Assembly: GCF_003858635.1 (NCBI RefSeq) | Contig: NZ_RQJO01000007.1 | Coordinates: 1,489,941-1,553,940, forward strand | Direction: 5' to 3' | Length of the DNA stretch: 64,000 bases | Source of the DNA: Larkinella rosea | GTDB lineage: Bacteria > Bacteroidota > Bacteroidia > Cytophagales > Spirosomataceae | Shown: in pieces, positions 8,037 to 17,100 of the stretch | How the letters are laid out: each line of letters starts with the position of its first letter | Position numbering within the stretch: position 1 is the stretch's first letter | The notes under the pieces: generated by a model | What the model was told of the DNA's origin: nothing | Seen by the model: the letters and a program-made list of their open reading frames with translations, nothing else | Database searches by the model: none | Program-made: the position numbers and the translations under genes

Positions 8037-8372
8037 TCAATTCCACAAGGTACCGTCCAACCCCAGCACGAAGCCCATCCACAGGCCAACGAGGAAAATG
8101 AGCAGACTTGCGGTTTTTACCAAGGCGGTATTCCAACCGTTCTGGAAGCGCAAAAAGTCCAGAAAGTAATAAACCGCTCCCCCGGTTGCACCGGCCAGTG
8201 GAACGATGATCAACGGCCGCAGCATCCAGAACGTCGGCCAGTTGGGGTCTGGATTTTTAACGCCCAACAGAAAAACACCAATGAGGACTAAGCCAATTGC
8301 GGCACCAATCAGGGCGCGTTTGGTCAGCGCAGCGGGTCGTAGCGGAGAGTTGAGTTCGTTTGATTTGTGCAT
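8037..8372 (-). CDS. Small conserved membrane protein
   Basis: A 111-residue protein from the ATG at 8372 (an ATG twelve codons earlier, at 8408, is possible). Three membrane segments are predicted, with the conserved-looking motifs MLRPLIIVPLAGATGGAVYY and LGLDGTLWN. Similar short proteins in Cytophagales are sometimes labelled 'potassium transporter KefB', but nothing here resembles a KefB transporter. Function unknown. Confidence 0.7.
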   Translation of the reverse strand: MHKSNELNSPLRPAALTKRALIGAAIGLVLIGVFLLGVKNPDPNWPTFWMLRPLIIVPLAGATGGAVYYFLDFLRFQNGWNTALVKTASLLIFLVGLWMGFVLGLDGTLWN

Positions 8373-8617
8373 GTTCTTTGCGATTAAAAGGTCCGAATCA
8401 AGTTCCAATCGAAGTCTGCCCGCTCCGGTGAAATCGCCAGAACACGAGAAACAAAAAGAACTTTGTATTTCAAAGTAATGGCTTTATTTTGAAACTTTCA
8501 AGTCCCTTTCCAAAAAATTGCGATTGTTTTATTGCTGTAACCCGGTTCTCAATCCGTTTGCATGTCGCTTATCCGATTTTTCAGTCGCATCCGACTTCTC
8601 TGCCGGTCTGTTTCCGT

Positions 8618-9760
8618 TCAGCGGACGGTTTTTGAAACGCGCAAAAGACGTTTCGTTAGAAACCGGCGGACTGGTTCGTCGTATAATTTCAAGCATCCAT
8701 ACGCCAACAGGATTGAACCCATCACCAACGCGACAGCTCCGGGCAGCGATTGCGGGAAGGTGAGATTCTCATTTTTAACCCAGGCATAATACCAGTAAAT
8801 AAAGGGGTAATGGACCATGTACAGCGGGTACGAAATATCGCCTAAAAACCGGCAGATTCGGGTAGACAGCTGGTCCGTTGTTTTTCCGGAAGCACCCAGG
8901 TAAATAAGGACCGGAAAGAGAATAACCACACAGAAGGTGTCGTATAAACCGTTCATCCACAGATGTTCACTGCCACCCATCCGCGGAAGTGCAGAGAGAA
9001 TACCAATCGCCAGACTGCCGATCCAGAACGCTCCTTTTACCGGAACCGGGTTGAATACGCGGGACAGCAGCAATCCGGCCGGAAATGCGAATAAAAGCCG
9101 CAACGAACCGCCGATTATATTTTCGCCGGTCAACGAAAATCCAACGCAGATATCACCGTAAGGCCCCAAAATGGCAAAGGCCGCTAATCCAAACCCCGCC
9201 AGTAAAACGACGATCGCGAGTGCGTTGGTCGACAGTTTACGGAGAAAGAGCGCATAGCCCAGATTGCCAATGTATTCAAACAGCAGCGACCAGCTTGGGC
9301 CATTCAGCGGGAACATTTCACCCACGCCCCGGATTTCAAAACCGGGGGTTGCGGGAATCAGAAAAGCATTGATGAGGGTGGCTACCAGCAAACTCGGAAC
9401 CGATACTTGTGACACATCCCAGGTCGCGCAACCCTGAAAATAGAACAGCACAGCGCCAATCACCGCCCCGATCACGACCATCGGATGCAATCGAATAAAC
9501 CGCCGGGTGACAAATTCAGTAACGGTCATCGTTTTCCAGCGGTCATCGTAGGCGTAGCCCATCACAAAACCGGACAGGATAAAGAAGAAATCGACCGCCA
9601 GATAACCGTGGTTGATTTTTTGATCCAGGTGGCTCGTGGCAAAAGCTTCAAACAGGTGAAAACAGACCACGGTGAGGGCCGCGACGCCCCGTAATCCATC
9701 CAGAATGGGGTAATGCGGTTTGGTATTCGAAAAGGCTGCTGCAGGTTTGCTGGTTGACAT
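8618..9760 (-). CDS. Acyltransferase family 3 membrane protein (OafA/YrhL-like)
   Basis: A 380-residue multi-pass membrane protein; about ten hydrophobic segments. The N-terminal signature LDGLRGVAALTVVCFHLFEA contains the catalytic His of the family, followed by FFILSGFVMGYAY. Such enzymes move acyl groups onto sugars of surface polysaccharides or lipids. The ATG at 9760 is preferred to the upstream one at 9814 because it gives the normal distance to the signature. A second paralogue lies at 18996. It is monocistronic. Confidence 0.9.
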   Translation of the reverse strand: MSTSKPAAAFSNTKPHYPILDGLRGVAALTVVCFHLFEAFATSHLDQKINHGYLAVDFFFILSGFVMGYAYDDRWKTMTVTEFVTRRFIRLHPMVVIGAVIGAVLFYFQGCATWDVSQVSVPSLLVATLINAFLIPATPGFEIRGVGEMFPLNGPSWSLLFEYIGNLGYALFLRKLSTNALAIVVLLAGFGLAAFAILGPYGDICVGFSLTGENIIGGSLRLLFAFPAGLLLSRVFNPVPVKGAFWIGSLAIGILSALPRMGGSEHLWMNGLYDTFCVVILFPVLIYLGASGKTTDQLSTRICRFLGDISYPLYMVHYPFIYWYYAWVKNENLTFPQSLPGAVALVMGSILLAYGCLKLYDEPVRRFLTKRLLRVSKTVR

Positions 9761-9889
9761 CAATACGGAATCGATTACGGTAAAATCGGGATCAAATATA
9801 AACCTACCCGACATCCGTAGATCAATTTAGAGGAGAAAAGGCCCTGATTTAAGAAGAAAGTGAAGCCGTTCCGCTAATTTCAAAGGAAG

Positions 9890-10279
9890 CTACAGCTTGA
9901 ATCCTAATTCCCAGGTGTGCCCGAAGGGGTCTTTCAGTTTGCCAATCCGCCAATCGTCTTCCGTGGTCATGGGGCAAATCCCGGTGGCTCCCAGCTTTAG
10001 GGCTTTCGCGAATAAATCGTCCGCCTGTTCCGTTTCCAGAATGATCCGGATGGCGTTTGCGGCTGTTGCCTCCGGGCTTACATTTCCGAATTCCGGTTCT
10101 TCATCCGCGACATAAAACAAGGCCCCGTCGATGCTGATTTTGGCAGAGATTTTATCATGGGGCAGGTCATACCGTGCCATTTCCGTTGCACCAAAAGCCG
10201 ACACATAAAAATCGACCGCCTTTTTGGCATCGGTAACGGTCAGGAAGGGCGTCAGGGTTGTTTTGGTATCGTTGGTCAT
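9890..10279 (-). CDS. VOC-superfamily protein (PhnB/glyoxalase-like)
   Basis: A 129-residue protein with the paired beta-alpha-beta-beta-beta modules of the vicinal-oxygen-chelate fold: it starts TPFLTVTDAKKAVDFYVSAF and ends DPFGHTWELG, the signature of PhnB-like members. The metal and substrate are uncertain; most close relatives are uncharacterised. In Bacteroidota these genes often sit beside SRPBCC/AHSA1 genes, as here, where the C-terminal remnant of such a gene follows directly upstream. Confidence 0.88.
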   Translation of the reverse strand: MTNDTKTTLTPFLTVTDAKKAVDFYVSAFGATEMARYDLPHDKISAKISIDGALFYVADEEPEFGNVSPEATAANAIRIILETEQADDLFAKALKLGATGICPMTTEDDWRIGKLKDPFGHTWELGFKL

Positions 10280-10321
10280 ACCTGTCTTTTAGTTAAAATC
10301 CGGTTGAAGCCGGAAGTTACC

Positions 10322-10560
10322 TCAGGAATCAATACGGTTTTCAAGAAGGTCTCTCAAATTATGCTTCAGCAGATGATTCCAACCCCAGGCAAACCGCTCC
10401 CGGCTGAAATGCGGATGATGGGGGAAAATTTCCAGATTGGTTTGGGGGATCCTCAATCGGGTTTTCTCGTTTTCCGGGAACAACTCAAATATCACCTCCG
10501 ACTTTCCCGCATACCCCTCATACGCCCAACTGTGCGCGAAGATGCAAGTATAGGCAGTGC
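10322..10560 (-). pseudogene. 3' remnant of an SRPBCC/AHSA1-family gene
   Basis: Reading the minus strand upstream from the TGA at 10322-10324 gives a clear AHSA1-type C-terminus: FAHSWAYEGYAGKSEVIFEL, then FPENEKTRLRI and FAWGWNHLL. There is no start and no N-terminal half: similarity fades near 10550-10560, just where the AT-rich island with the 226-residue gene begins. The N-terminal half is not found on the far side of the island either, so arrival of the island was accompanied by loss of DNA. Confidence 0.8.
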
Positions 10561-10591
10561 AAGGTTATCCGTGGTAAGCCTGAGTTTAGCC

Positions 10592-11272
10592 TCAACTTTC
10601 AGAAATAAATTGAATAAACTCTTTGCCTAATCGTGTAGTTCTTTCTGCTAATGTTCCGTCTCCGGACATCATTGTCTTCAAGCCGCCAGTACTGTGAAGT
10701 CCCGCATCGTGCAAATCATTCCAGATTAGGTCAACCAACTCGTCTTGCCCTTCTAAATTAGGAAATGCAGTTTTGAGAACGCTAAACATATTTCCTATCA
10801 TTAAATTAGGCGGTGTCTGTCCAGCTTTTTCAAACCAAGTTTTGGGTTTGTCAAAGAAAGTCAATATTGTTAAATGCCAAACAGTAAATGAGTCTACGAG
10901 ATTCAGAAATATTTGACTTTTTGTTTTGTCTGGTGCTTCGTTAAGTGCTGTATTTATAACTGCATTTCTTAAGGCTACAATTTTTTCTTGCTCACTTGTT
11001 TTGATAGCAATACTTGACGCTTGAACTATTGTGTCTATGAACTGTTCGTTTTGGGATAAACTTGAAAAGTCAACTAGATTATTTTGCTCTAACAATTTTA
11101 TCTTTTCAGCAACTTCATTCATCCATTCTTGTCTTCTTTTGTCAAGTGGAGGAGTAACCACTAAACCAAATAACTCTGTCGCAGCCGAGCCAAGCACAGG
11201 TATGCTCCCAAGTCCAGCTTTAACAGTTGCATATAAAATGTCTGCCTTTGAAGTTTTGTTTATATCGCTCAT
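10592..11272 (-). CDS. Hypothetical protein of AT-rich island, 226 residues
   Basis: No named family recognised. The N-terminal region has a glycine-rich hydrophobic stretch (VKAGLGSIPVLGSAATELFG, about residues 17-36) able to form an amphipathic or membrane-inserting hairpin, then a charged helical region (PPLDKRRQEWMNEVAEKIK) and an all-alpha body. This architecture resembles small proteins often met in accessory islands of many phyla. It is 156 bp downstream of the HNH-HEPN gene in the same direction and has the same AT-rich codon use, unlike the genes outside 10.6-12.7 kb. A membrane-acting partner of the nuclease is possible, but that is inference. Confidence 0.75.
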   Translation of the reverse strand: MSDINKTSKADILYATVKAGLGSIPVLGSAATELFGLVVTPPLDKRRQEWMNEVAEKIKLLEQNNLVDFSSLSQNEQFIDTIVQASSIAIKTSEQEKIVALRNAVINTALNEAPDKTKSQIFLNLVDSFTVWHLTILTFFDKPKTWFEKAGQTPPNLMIGNMFSVLKTAFPNLEGQDELVDLIWNDLHDAGLHSTGGLKTMMSGDGTLAERTTRLGKEFIQFISES

Positions 11273-11428
11273 GGTGAGATTGTATTATGTATAATGGTAT
11301 GTGGTCTTGGCGTTCGAGCGGGTTTCGAAGTACAAAAGCTGAAGTTATTTCGAATATCCAACTGGAGGCCAATTTTTGAATTTTGCAATTCAGCCCGGCT
11401 AATGCAAAACCCCTATTATGTAACATTA

Positions 11429-12499
11429 TTATAATTTCATCATTTGTTTGTCAATTTCTACAACAAACTTAGACGTTTCAAATATTAGGTCGTTAATTTC
11501 AGCTTTACCAATTGTGTGCTCTGCAAATACTTTGGTTTTCTTGTCCATTTTTGTCTTTCCGTTTCGATGAACAATGTCATGACGAATTTGAATGGCAACG
11601 AAAATTTTTTTCATGTCTTTTGGAAATTCAACATTAAATGTATCTTTAAACATTGGTTTGATGGTCTGTAGATTATGATAAATAATTCCTATAATTTCAT
11701 CTGTAACGATTTCCTCAATCTTATTATACTTAGTAAATATCTCAGAAAGCGTAAACTTATGTGCATTCTCGTTTCCCTTAAATCTGGGATAGGTTTCCAC
11801 AAACTTTCTTAAATACAGGGTGTTGTTGAAAATAGTATTTACGAAAACATCTGCTAAGTAAGTTTCTAATGCGGTTATCACATTAGCATATAATAAATAA
11901 GCAATAAGTTTATCTTCACCTGATTTATCTTCCAATCTACTAGTTACTTCTAATATTTTTTTAATATTTTCATTAAAGGCTTGATAAATAGTCTTCCTAT
12001 CCTCTTCAATATTTATACTTGGGAATATTGATTGAATTTGCTGTACATTTTCGGACTTTCTTCTTAATTCGACTAACTCTGGTCGATTTAATCCAAGTGT
12101 TGAGATTGTGACTTTCCCTTTTTCTGTAAATCCGGTTAGTAGTCCTGAATTTACATCGAGTCCAATATGTTCGTTCGGATCTTCAATTGAAGGGTTAATT
12201 AATAACGGATTTTCGTTATCGTCAGTCGGAAAATTATTTGCTTTGCGAATATTACAAACTTGACAACAAAGAATTAAACTTTCCCATTCAAAAGCATTTT
12301 TTCCAAATTTACTTTTAGGAAAAAAGTTATCAATATTAGGTAAGCTTGTGAGATTTAAATCACATTCGCAATAACCGCATTTATTGTTAAATTCTTTTAT
12401 AAGATCTTGTCGAATTTGCCTAAAATATTTATGGTAATTTTTATCATCTATATTTAAATCTTTAAAATATTCAGGTTCATTTCGTGGAACAAATTTCAT
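11429..12499 (-). CDS. HNH-type zinc domain fused to HEPN-like domain
   Basis: A 356-residue protein with two modules. Residues 38-92 look like the HNH domain of the TIGR02646/PtuB type: zinc pairs CGYC (Cys41, Cys44) and CQVC (Cys79, Cys82), with the PKS and CN..K landmarks. However the catalytic His position (usual IEHF) reads Asn58 (IDNF) and the usual Asn of the EWDNL segment is Ser74, so cleavage by this module is doubtful. Residues about 165-356 are all-alpha and contain RHDIVH (Arg306, His311), the R-x4-H signature of HEPN ribonucleases, preceded by the typical ALETYLADVF helix. The fusion suggests a nucleic-acid-triggered toxic RNase, as in phage defence. Strongly AT-rich compared with flanking genes. 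Confidence 0.8.
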   Translation of the reverse strand: MKFVPRNEPEYFKDLNIDDKNYHKYFRQIRQDLIKEFNNKCGYCECDLNLTSLPNIDNFFPKSKFGKNAFEWESLILCCQVCNIRKANNFPTDDNENPLLINPSIEDPNEHIGLDVNSGLLTGFTEKGKVTISTLGLNRPELVELRRKSENVQQIQSIFPSINIEEDRKTIYQAFNENIKKILEVTSRLEDKSGEDKLIAYLLYANVITALETYLADVFVNTIFNNTLYLRKFVETYPRFKGNENAHKFTLSEIFTKYNKIEEIVTDEIIGIIYHNLQTIKPMFKDTFNVEFPKDMKKIFVAIQIRHDIVHRNGKTKMDKKTKVFAEHTIGKAEINDLIFETSKFVVEIDKQMMKL

Positions 12500-12710
12500 A
12501 GTTAGTATTCGATTATTATATCACATAACTTGTAAATAAACGAAAGTTTTGTCAATCCAGCCAAATGATTTCATTTCTACAACGGAAAGCAATCAACACT
12601 TAACTCATTTTCAACTCACTACAATTAAAATCCAAAAAACAATACAAAACGCTCAATTCGCAAATCGAATTGTAGTTACCATATGCAATACAATACACAA
12701 ACCTGCCTAC
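12500..12710. other. AT-rich intergenic end of the island
   Basis: Very AT-rich non-coding stretch that should hold the promoter of the HNH-HEPN gene on the minus strand. No convincing gene and no repeat that marks an attachment site were seen; the switch to GC-richer host sequence occurs at the terminator near 12711-12739. Confidence 0.6.
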
Positions 12711-12739
12711 AAAAAAAAGAGCCCAATCCTTCGGGCTCC
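12711..12739 (-). terminator. Rho-independent terminator of the amidohydrolase gene
   Basis: On the minus strand GAGCCC, the loop GAAGGATT, then GGGCTC is followed by eight T's; it lies 22 bp after the stop of the amidohydrolase gene at 12761. Confidence 0.85.
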
Positions 12740-12760
12740 CAATAATAAGCAAAATCAGCA

Positions 12761-14065
12761 TCACTTTCCAATATCCGGCTGCCCGTATTTCTCGCGGTAC
12801 ATGTGAAATAACCGTTTGTGTTTGTCGTCGAGGTTGATGTGACGGCCCTGGATATACGCGTGTTCGATCACGTTGGTCCGCATGTCCAGTAAATCCCCTT
12901 TCGAGACCACCAGTGTCGCGTATTTACCCTTTTCGAGCGTGCCCACCACGTTGTCGATGCCCATGATCCGGGCGGTGTTCGACGTAATCATTTTCAGGGC
13001 TTCTTCCTTATCGATCCCGCTGAAACCGGCTGCGGTTCCGGCCTGGAAGGGCAGGTTGCGGGTGCGCCACCATTCGCCGTTGTAGCTCAGGCTCACCAGC
13101 ACTCCGGCTTTCTGCAACATACCCGGCAGTTTGTAGGGCAGGTACACGTCCTCATCCTGCAAGTTGGGCAGCCGGTGCATCGGCCCCAGAATCACCGGTA
13201 CGCTGTTTTCCTTCAGGAAGTCGATCACCCGGCCCGCGTCTTCGGCCCCGACAATCACCGGTTTTCGCACACCCGCCTGTTTCGCAAACTTGATCGCTTC
13301 AATGATGTCCTTGCCGTAATTGGCGCGGATGTACAGGCATTTCGAGCCATCGAACAGGCCCTTCATGGCTTCAAACTTGAGGTTTTTCGGCGCCGGATTT
13401 TTCAGGTCGGCGTAGGCCCGCGCATCCGAGAAAGTGGCCATCATGGCGTTGATGGCGTCCTGCCGCTGCTCGTTCTTTTTCAGGCTCACCGCAAAGGTGT
13501 CGTAATCGAAACTGCGGGCAAAATAGCCCGGCCAGCTCAGCCACAAACCGTCGTCGGCTTTCAAAACCGCATCTTCCCAGTTCCAGCCGTCGGTGTTCAT
13601 GATCGAGGAGCTGCCCGAGATGAAACCGCCGTCGGGCATGGCCTGCGTCATCAGCAAGCCGTTGTTGCGGATCGTCGGAATGATTTCAGAATCCGTGTTA
13701 TACGCAATCAGCGCCCGAACATTCGGATTAAACGAACCGGTTTCCTGGTAATCGATTGTCGCCCGAACCGACTCAAATTCCTGCAAACCGACCGTGGCCG
13801 CCGGAGAAATCAGGCCCGGATAAATGTGTTTCCCGGCCACCGAAATTACCTCCGCGCCGTTGGTCGGCGTTTCGCCGTTGCCCACCGCCGTAATGACACC
13901 TTTATCAAACACGATGGTGCCGTTCGAAATCACCTGCCCGTTGCCAACGTGAATGGTGGCGCCCGTCAGCGCAATGGCCCGCGCCTGCGGCCCCGCCGGG
14001 GCCGGATTCTGCGCAAAACCGCCAAGCGACGCGAAGAGAAGTATGGATAGTGTTCGTTTTTTCAT
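12761..14065 (-). CDS. Secreted amidohydrolase-family protein lacking metal ligands
   Basis: A 434-residue amidohydrolase-superfamily protein (imidazolonepropionase-like branch) with signal peptide cut near FAQ19-N20. The N-terminal beta-sandwich (TGATIHVGNGQVISNGTIVF) and the closing segment (NTARIMGIDNVVGTLEKGKYA) are clear. The HxH that normally follows PGLID is absent: the sequence reads IYPGLISPAATVG. The His-containing strand expected in the middle (reads KPVIVGAEDA) is also changed. It is therefore probably not a classical metal hydrolase on its own; it lies 113 bp downstream of a double-domain relative that keeps its ligands in one half, and the two may form a complex in the periplasm. 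Confidence 0.85.
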   Translation of the reverse strand: MKKRTLSILLFASLGGFAQNPAPAGPQARAIALTGATIHVGNGQVISNGTIVFDKGVITAVGNGETPTNGAEVISVAGKHIYPGLISPAATVGLQEFESVRATIDYQETGSFNPNVRALIAYNTDSEIIPTIRNNGLLMTQAMPDGGFISGSSSIMNTDGWNWEDAVLKADDGLWLSWPGYFARSFDYDTFAVSLKKNEQRQDAINAMMATFSDARAYADLKNPAPKNLKFEAMKGLFDGSKCLYIRANYGKDIIEAIKFAKQAGVRKPVIVGAEDAGRVIDFLKENSVPVILGPMHRLPNLQDEDVYLPYKLPGMLQKAGVLVSLSYNGEWWRTRNLPFQAGTAAGFSGIDKEEALKMITSNTARIMGIDNVVGTLEKGKYATLVVSKGDLLDMRTNVIEHAYIQGRHINLDDKHKRLFHMYREKYGQPDIGK

Positions 14066-14086
14066 GGTTTTTATTAGAAGTTAGTT

Positions 14087-14174
14087 ACCCCACCCCAACC
14101 CCTCCCCCGTAGGGAGGGGCTTTACAAGCGAATTGGTTTAGCCCCTCCCTACGGGGGAGGGGTTGGGGTGGGGT
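14087..14174. repeat. Perfect 34-bp-arm hairpin
   Basis: Left arm 14087-14120 and right arm 14141-14174 are exact reverse complements, built from CCCCACCCC-AACCCCTCCC units closing on GTAGGGAGGGGC, with a 20-base loop. It fills the gap between the two amidohydrolase genes and begins 4 bases from the stop of the upstream gene. No similarity to the GCGGAG family. Confidence 0.92.
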
Positions 14175-14178
14175 TGCC

Positions 14179-17100
14179 TTATTTTTCCGCTTGCCTCTCT
14201 TCCCCTTCCGCCATCGCGCCTTCCACGTCCTCGCAGTGGAACATCCGTTGCCGCCGGAAGGTCGGGCGTTGGGTTTGGGCACCACCGGCTTTGGCGGTTA
14301 ACATCTTCTGAATCAGCCGGGCGCGTTCTTTTTGGAGTTCGTCGTGCTTGCGGTCTTCGTCCTGCGCATCGAAGTAAACCGTACCGTCGATGATGGTTTT
14401 TTCGGGCCGGGCGTAGATCGCCAGCGGGTTGTTGTTCCAGAGCACCAGGTCGGCGTCCTTGCCCGCACGGATACTGCCGAGTTTGTTGTCGAGGTGCAGC
14501 AGTTTCGCCGGGTTAAGCGTCACCATTTTCCAGGCATCTTCTTCCGAAATACCGCCGTATTCCACCGCTTTGGCGGCTTCCTGATTCAGCCGACGGGCCA
14601 TTTCGGCGTCGTCGGAGTTGATCGAAACCGTTACCCCCGCCCGCGCCATCAGGGCGGCATTGTACGGAATGGCGTCTTTCACCTCCATTTTGTAGGCCCA
14701 CCAGTCGGCAAAGGTCGAACCGCCGACGCCGTGTTTCGCCATCTTGTCGGCCACTTTGTAGCCTTCCAGAATGTGCGTGAACGTGTTCACTTTGAAACCC
14801 AGCGAATCGGCCACCTTCATCAGCATATTGATTTCCGACTGCACGTAGCTGTGGCAGGTGATAAACCGCTTTTTGTTTAGGATTTCGGCCAGCGCGTCCA
14901 GTTCCACATCCCGACGGGGCGGAACCGCCCTGGCTTTCTCTTTGGTACTTAGAGCGTTATAGGCTTTCCAGGCGTTGTCGTACTCGCGGGCGCGGGTGAA
15001 ATGGTCGAAATAGACCTGCTCCACGCCCATCCGGGTTTGCGGAAACCGGATCCGGACCGCATCGCCCCAGTTCGACTGTTTGACGTTTTCGCCGAGCGCA
15101 AACTTGATAAAACCGTCAGCCCCTTTCAGCATCATTTCCTGGGGAGATTCGCCCCATTTCAGTTTCACGATCGCCGATTGCCCGCCGATGGAGTTGGCCG
15201 AACCGTGCAGCAGTTGCGAAGTCGTAACCCCACCGGCCAGTTGACGGTAAATGTTAATATCCTCTGAATTAACCACATCGCTCATCCGCACCTCCGCCGA
15301 ACTGGACTGTCCGCCCTCGTTGATGGAATACAGCGCAATGTGCGAGTGCTCGTCGATGATGCCGTTGGTCAGGTGTTTACCGGTTCCGTCGATGGTTTGG
15401 GCACCCGCCGGAGCCGTCAGGTTTTTACCAATCTGAGCAATTTTGCCGTTTTGCACCAGCACATCGGTCGTTGGAAGAATACCATCTTTTTCGTTGGTCC
15501 AGACCGTCGCGTTCCGAATCAGGAGCGTTTGTGCTTTCGGTTTCTCCAGATTCCCCATGCCGACAAACGGGAACAGCAATTTTCCGTACTCCGGAGCGGT
15601 TTTCTTTGCCGAGTCTCCTTTCGCAGTAGCCGTCATGGAAAAAGGTTGTGAAAGAACCGCCGTCCATTTGACGGTTTTTCCGTCCGGCAATTCACCTTCG
15701 CCTTTCAGACTCGTACCCTCCCTATAACCGGTCAGCCGGGTCGTTCCCGGCGTGGCGACGCCCGGCTGTTTTTTGTCCAGTTGAAGCTGGATCGACAGCA
15801 GGTCATTGGCGACGGAAATTTTTGGTGTCACCTTCACGGTGTCCACCAGTACCTGATACTCCGGTTTTCCCGGTTTTCCGGTGATGGTCAATTTCAAATT
15901 GCTACGGTCGCCAATCGTCAGCGCGTAAGTTCCGCGCAGATCGGGCGTGTTTTTGTCCGAGTACACATATTGTTTCCCGCGAATCCAGTTTTCCAGAATC
16001 ACATTATCGGGGCTGAACAGGTTATCGGAGGTAATGATAAAATTGGCGAGCAAATCGGTTTTCAGACTGCCCACTTCGTTATCGATTTTAAGAAGTTGGG
16101 CGGGCGTGGTCGTCAAAGCCGCTAAAGCCTGTTGCTCGGTCAAACCGTAGTCGATGGCTTTGCGGAGGTTCGCCCAGAAATCGGTTTTGTTCCGCAGGTT
16201 GGCGGTCGTCAGCGCAAACGGAATCCCGGATTTGGCCAGCATCGCCGGATTGGCCGGAGCCATTTCCCAGTGCTTCATTTCCGCCAGCGTCACATTGTCG
16301 GCATCCCAGGCGTCTTCCACGTCGAAAGCCTGCGGGAAATTGACCGGCACAATCAGCGACGCTCCCGTGGCCTTCACCTCGTCGAGCCGCTGGTATTCGT
16401 CACCTGCGCTTTTGATAATGTATTGAACGCCAAACTCTTCACCGATTTTATCGGCCCGCAGAACGCCCAGTTTATCGGGCACTTCAAAAACCGAAGGCAG
16501 GCTTTGCAACTGATTGAAGGCAGCAAGCGAGATGTTGGCTTCGGCGGTTTTACCGGCTTTTTTGTACCAGTCCGCATCGTAATAGGTTTGCCGCAACAAA
16601 GCCACGGCCCCCATCGGCGAATTCGGGTAGGTTTGGGTCGACGTTCCTTTGCTGAACGAATAATGTCCCGAAACCCGCTCCCGAATCATGACGAGGTTTT
16701 CGCGGTCGTCGGCCAGCGTGACCAGCGCCGAACTGCCGCGCGCAATGCCATCGTGCGGGTGCGTCACCACCGCGCCAAAACCGAGTTTCCGAAGTTCGAG
16801 CGCCTGCGGCACATTGGCTTTAAAAACCGCACTGGCTTCGGTTTCCGGCTGAATGGCCTGATTCCAGTTGAACGCGCCTTTTTTATTGGAGTCGTACTGC
16901 GGAGCCCCGCGACCACCGCCGGGTGCATTTCGCTGGAGAGCGGGCATGCCGTAATCGGAATCGATGTCGACCAGCGACGGATAAATCCGCTTGCCTTTCA
17001 GATCGGTAACAACGGTTCCGGCCGGAATGCTGACGGTTTTTCCGACGGCTTCGATCCGGCCGTTGCGGATGAGTAAAGTTGCCCCGTCGAGGGTCGTTTT

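Noticed and set aside
8037-8372. Naming the small membrane protein a KefB potassium transporter
   Set aside because: At 111 residues with three membrane segments it has none of the KefB transporter or nucleotide-binding domains.
10157-10630. Plus-strand frame of 157 codons across the SRPBCC remnant
   Set aside because: It runs antisense to the VOC gene and the recognisable SRPBCC fragment and has no own features.
12549-12806. Plus-strand frame of 85 codons in the island end
   Set aside because: AT-rich low-complexity translation without a family; it runs through the terminator and into the amidohydrolase gene.
13175-14050. Long plus-strand frame opposite the 434-residue amidohydrolase
   Set aside because: It is the antisense shadow of a well supported gene; its translation is rich in His and Arg and has no family features.
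16132-17076. Plus-strand frame of over 300 codons opposite the double amidohydrolase
   Set aside because: Antisense shadow of a gene with clear motifs on the minus strand.
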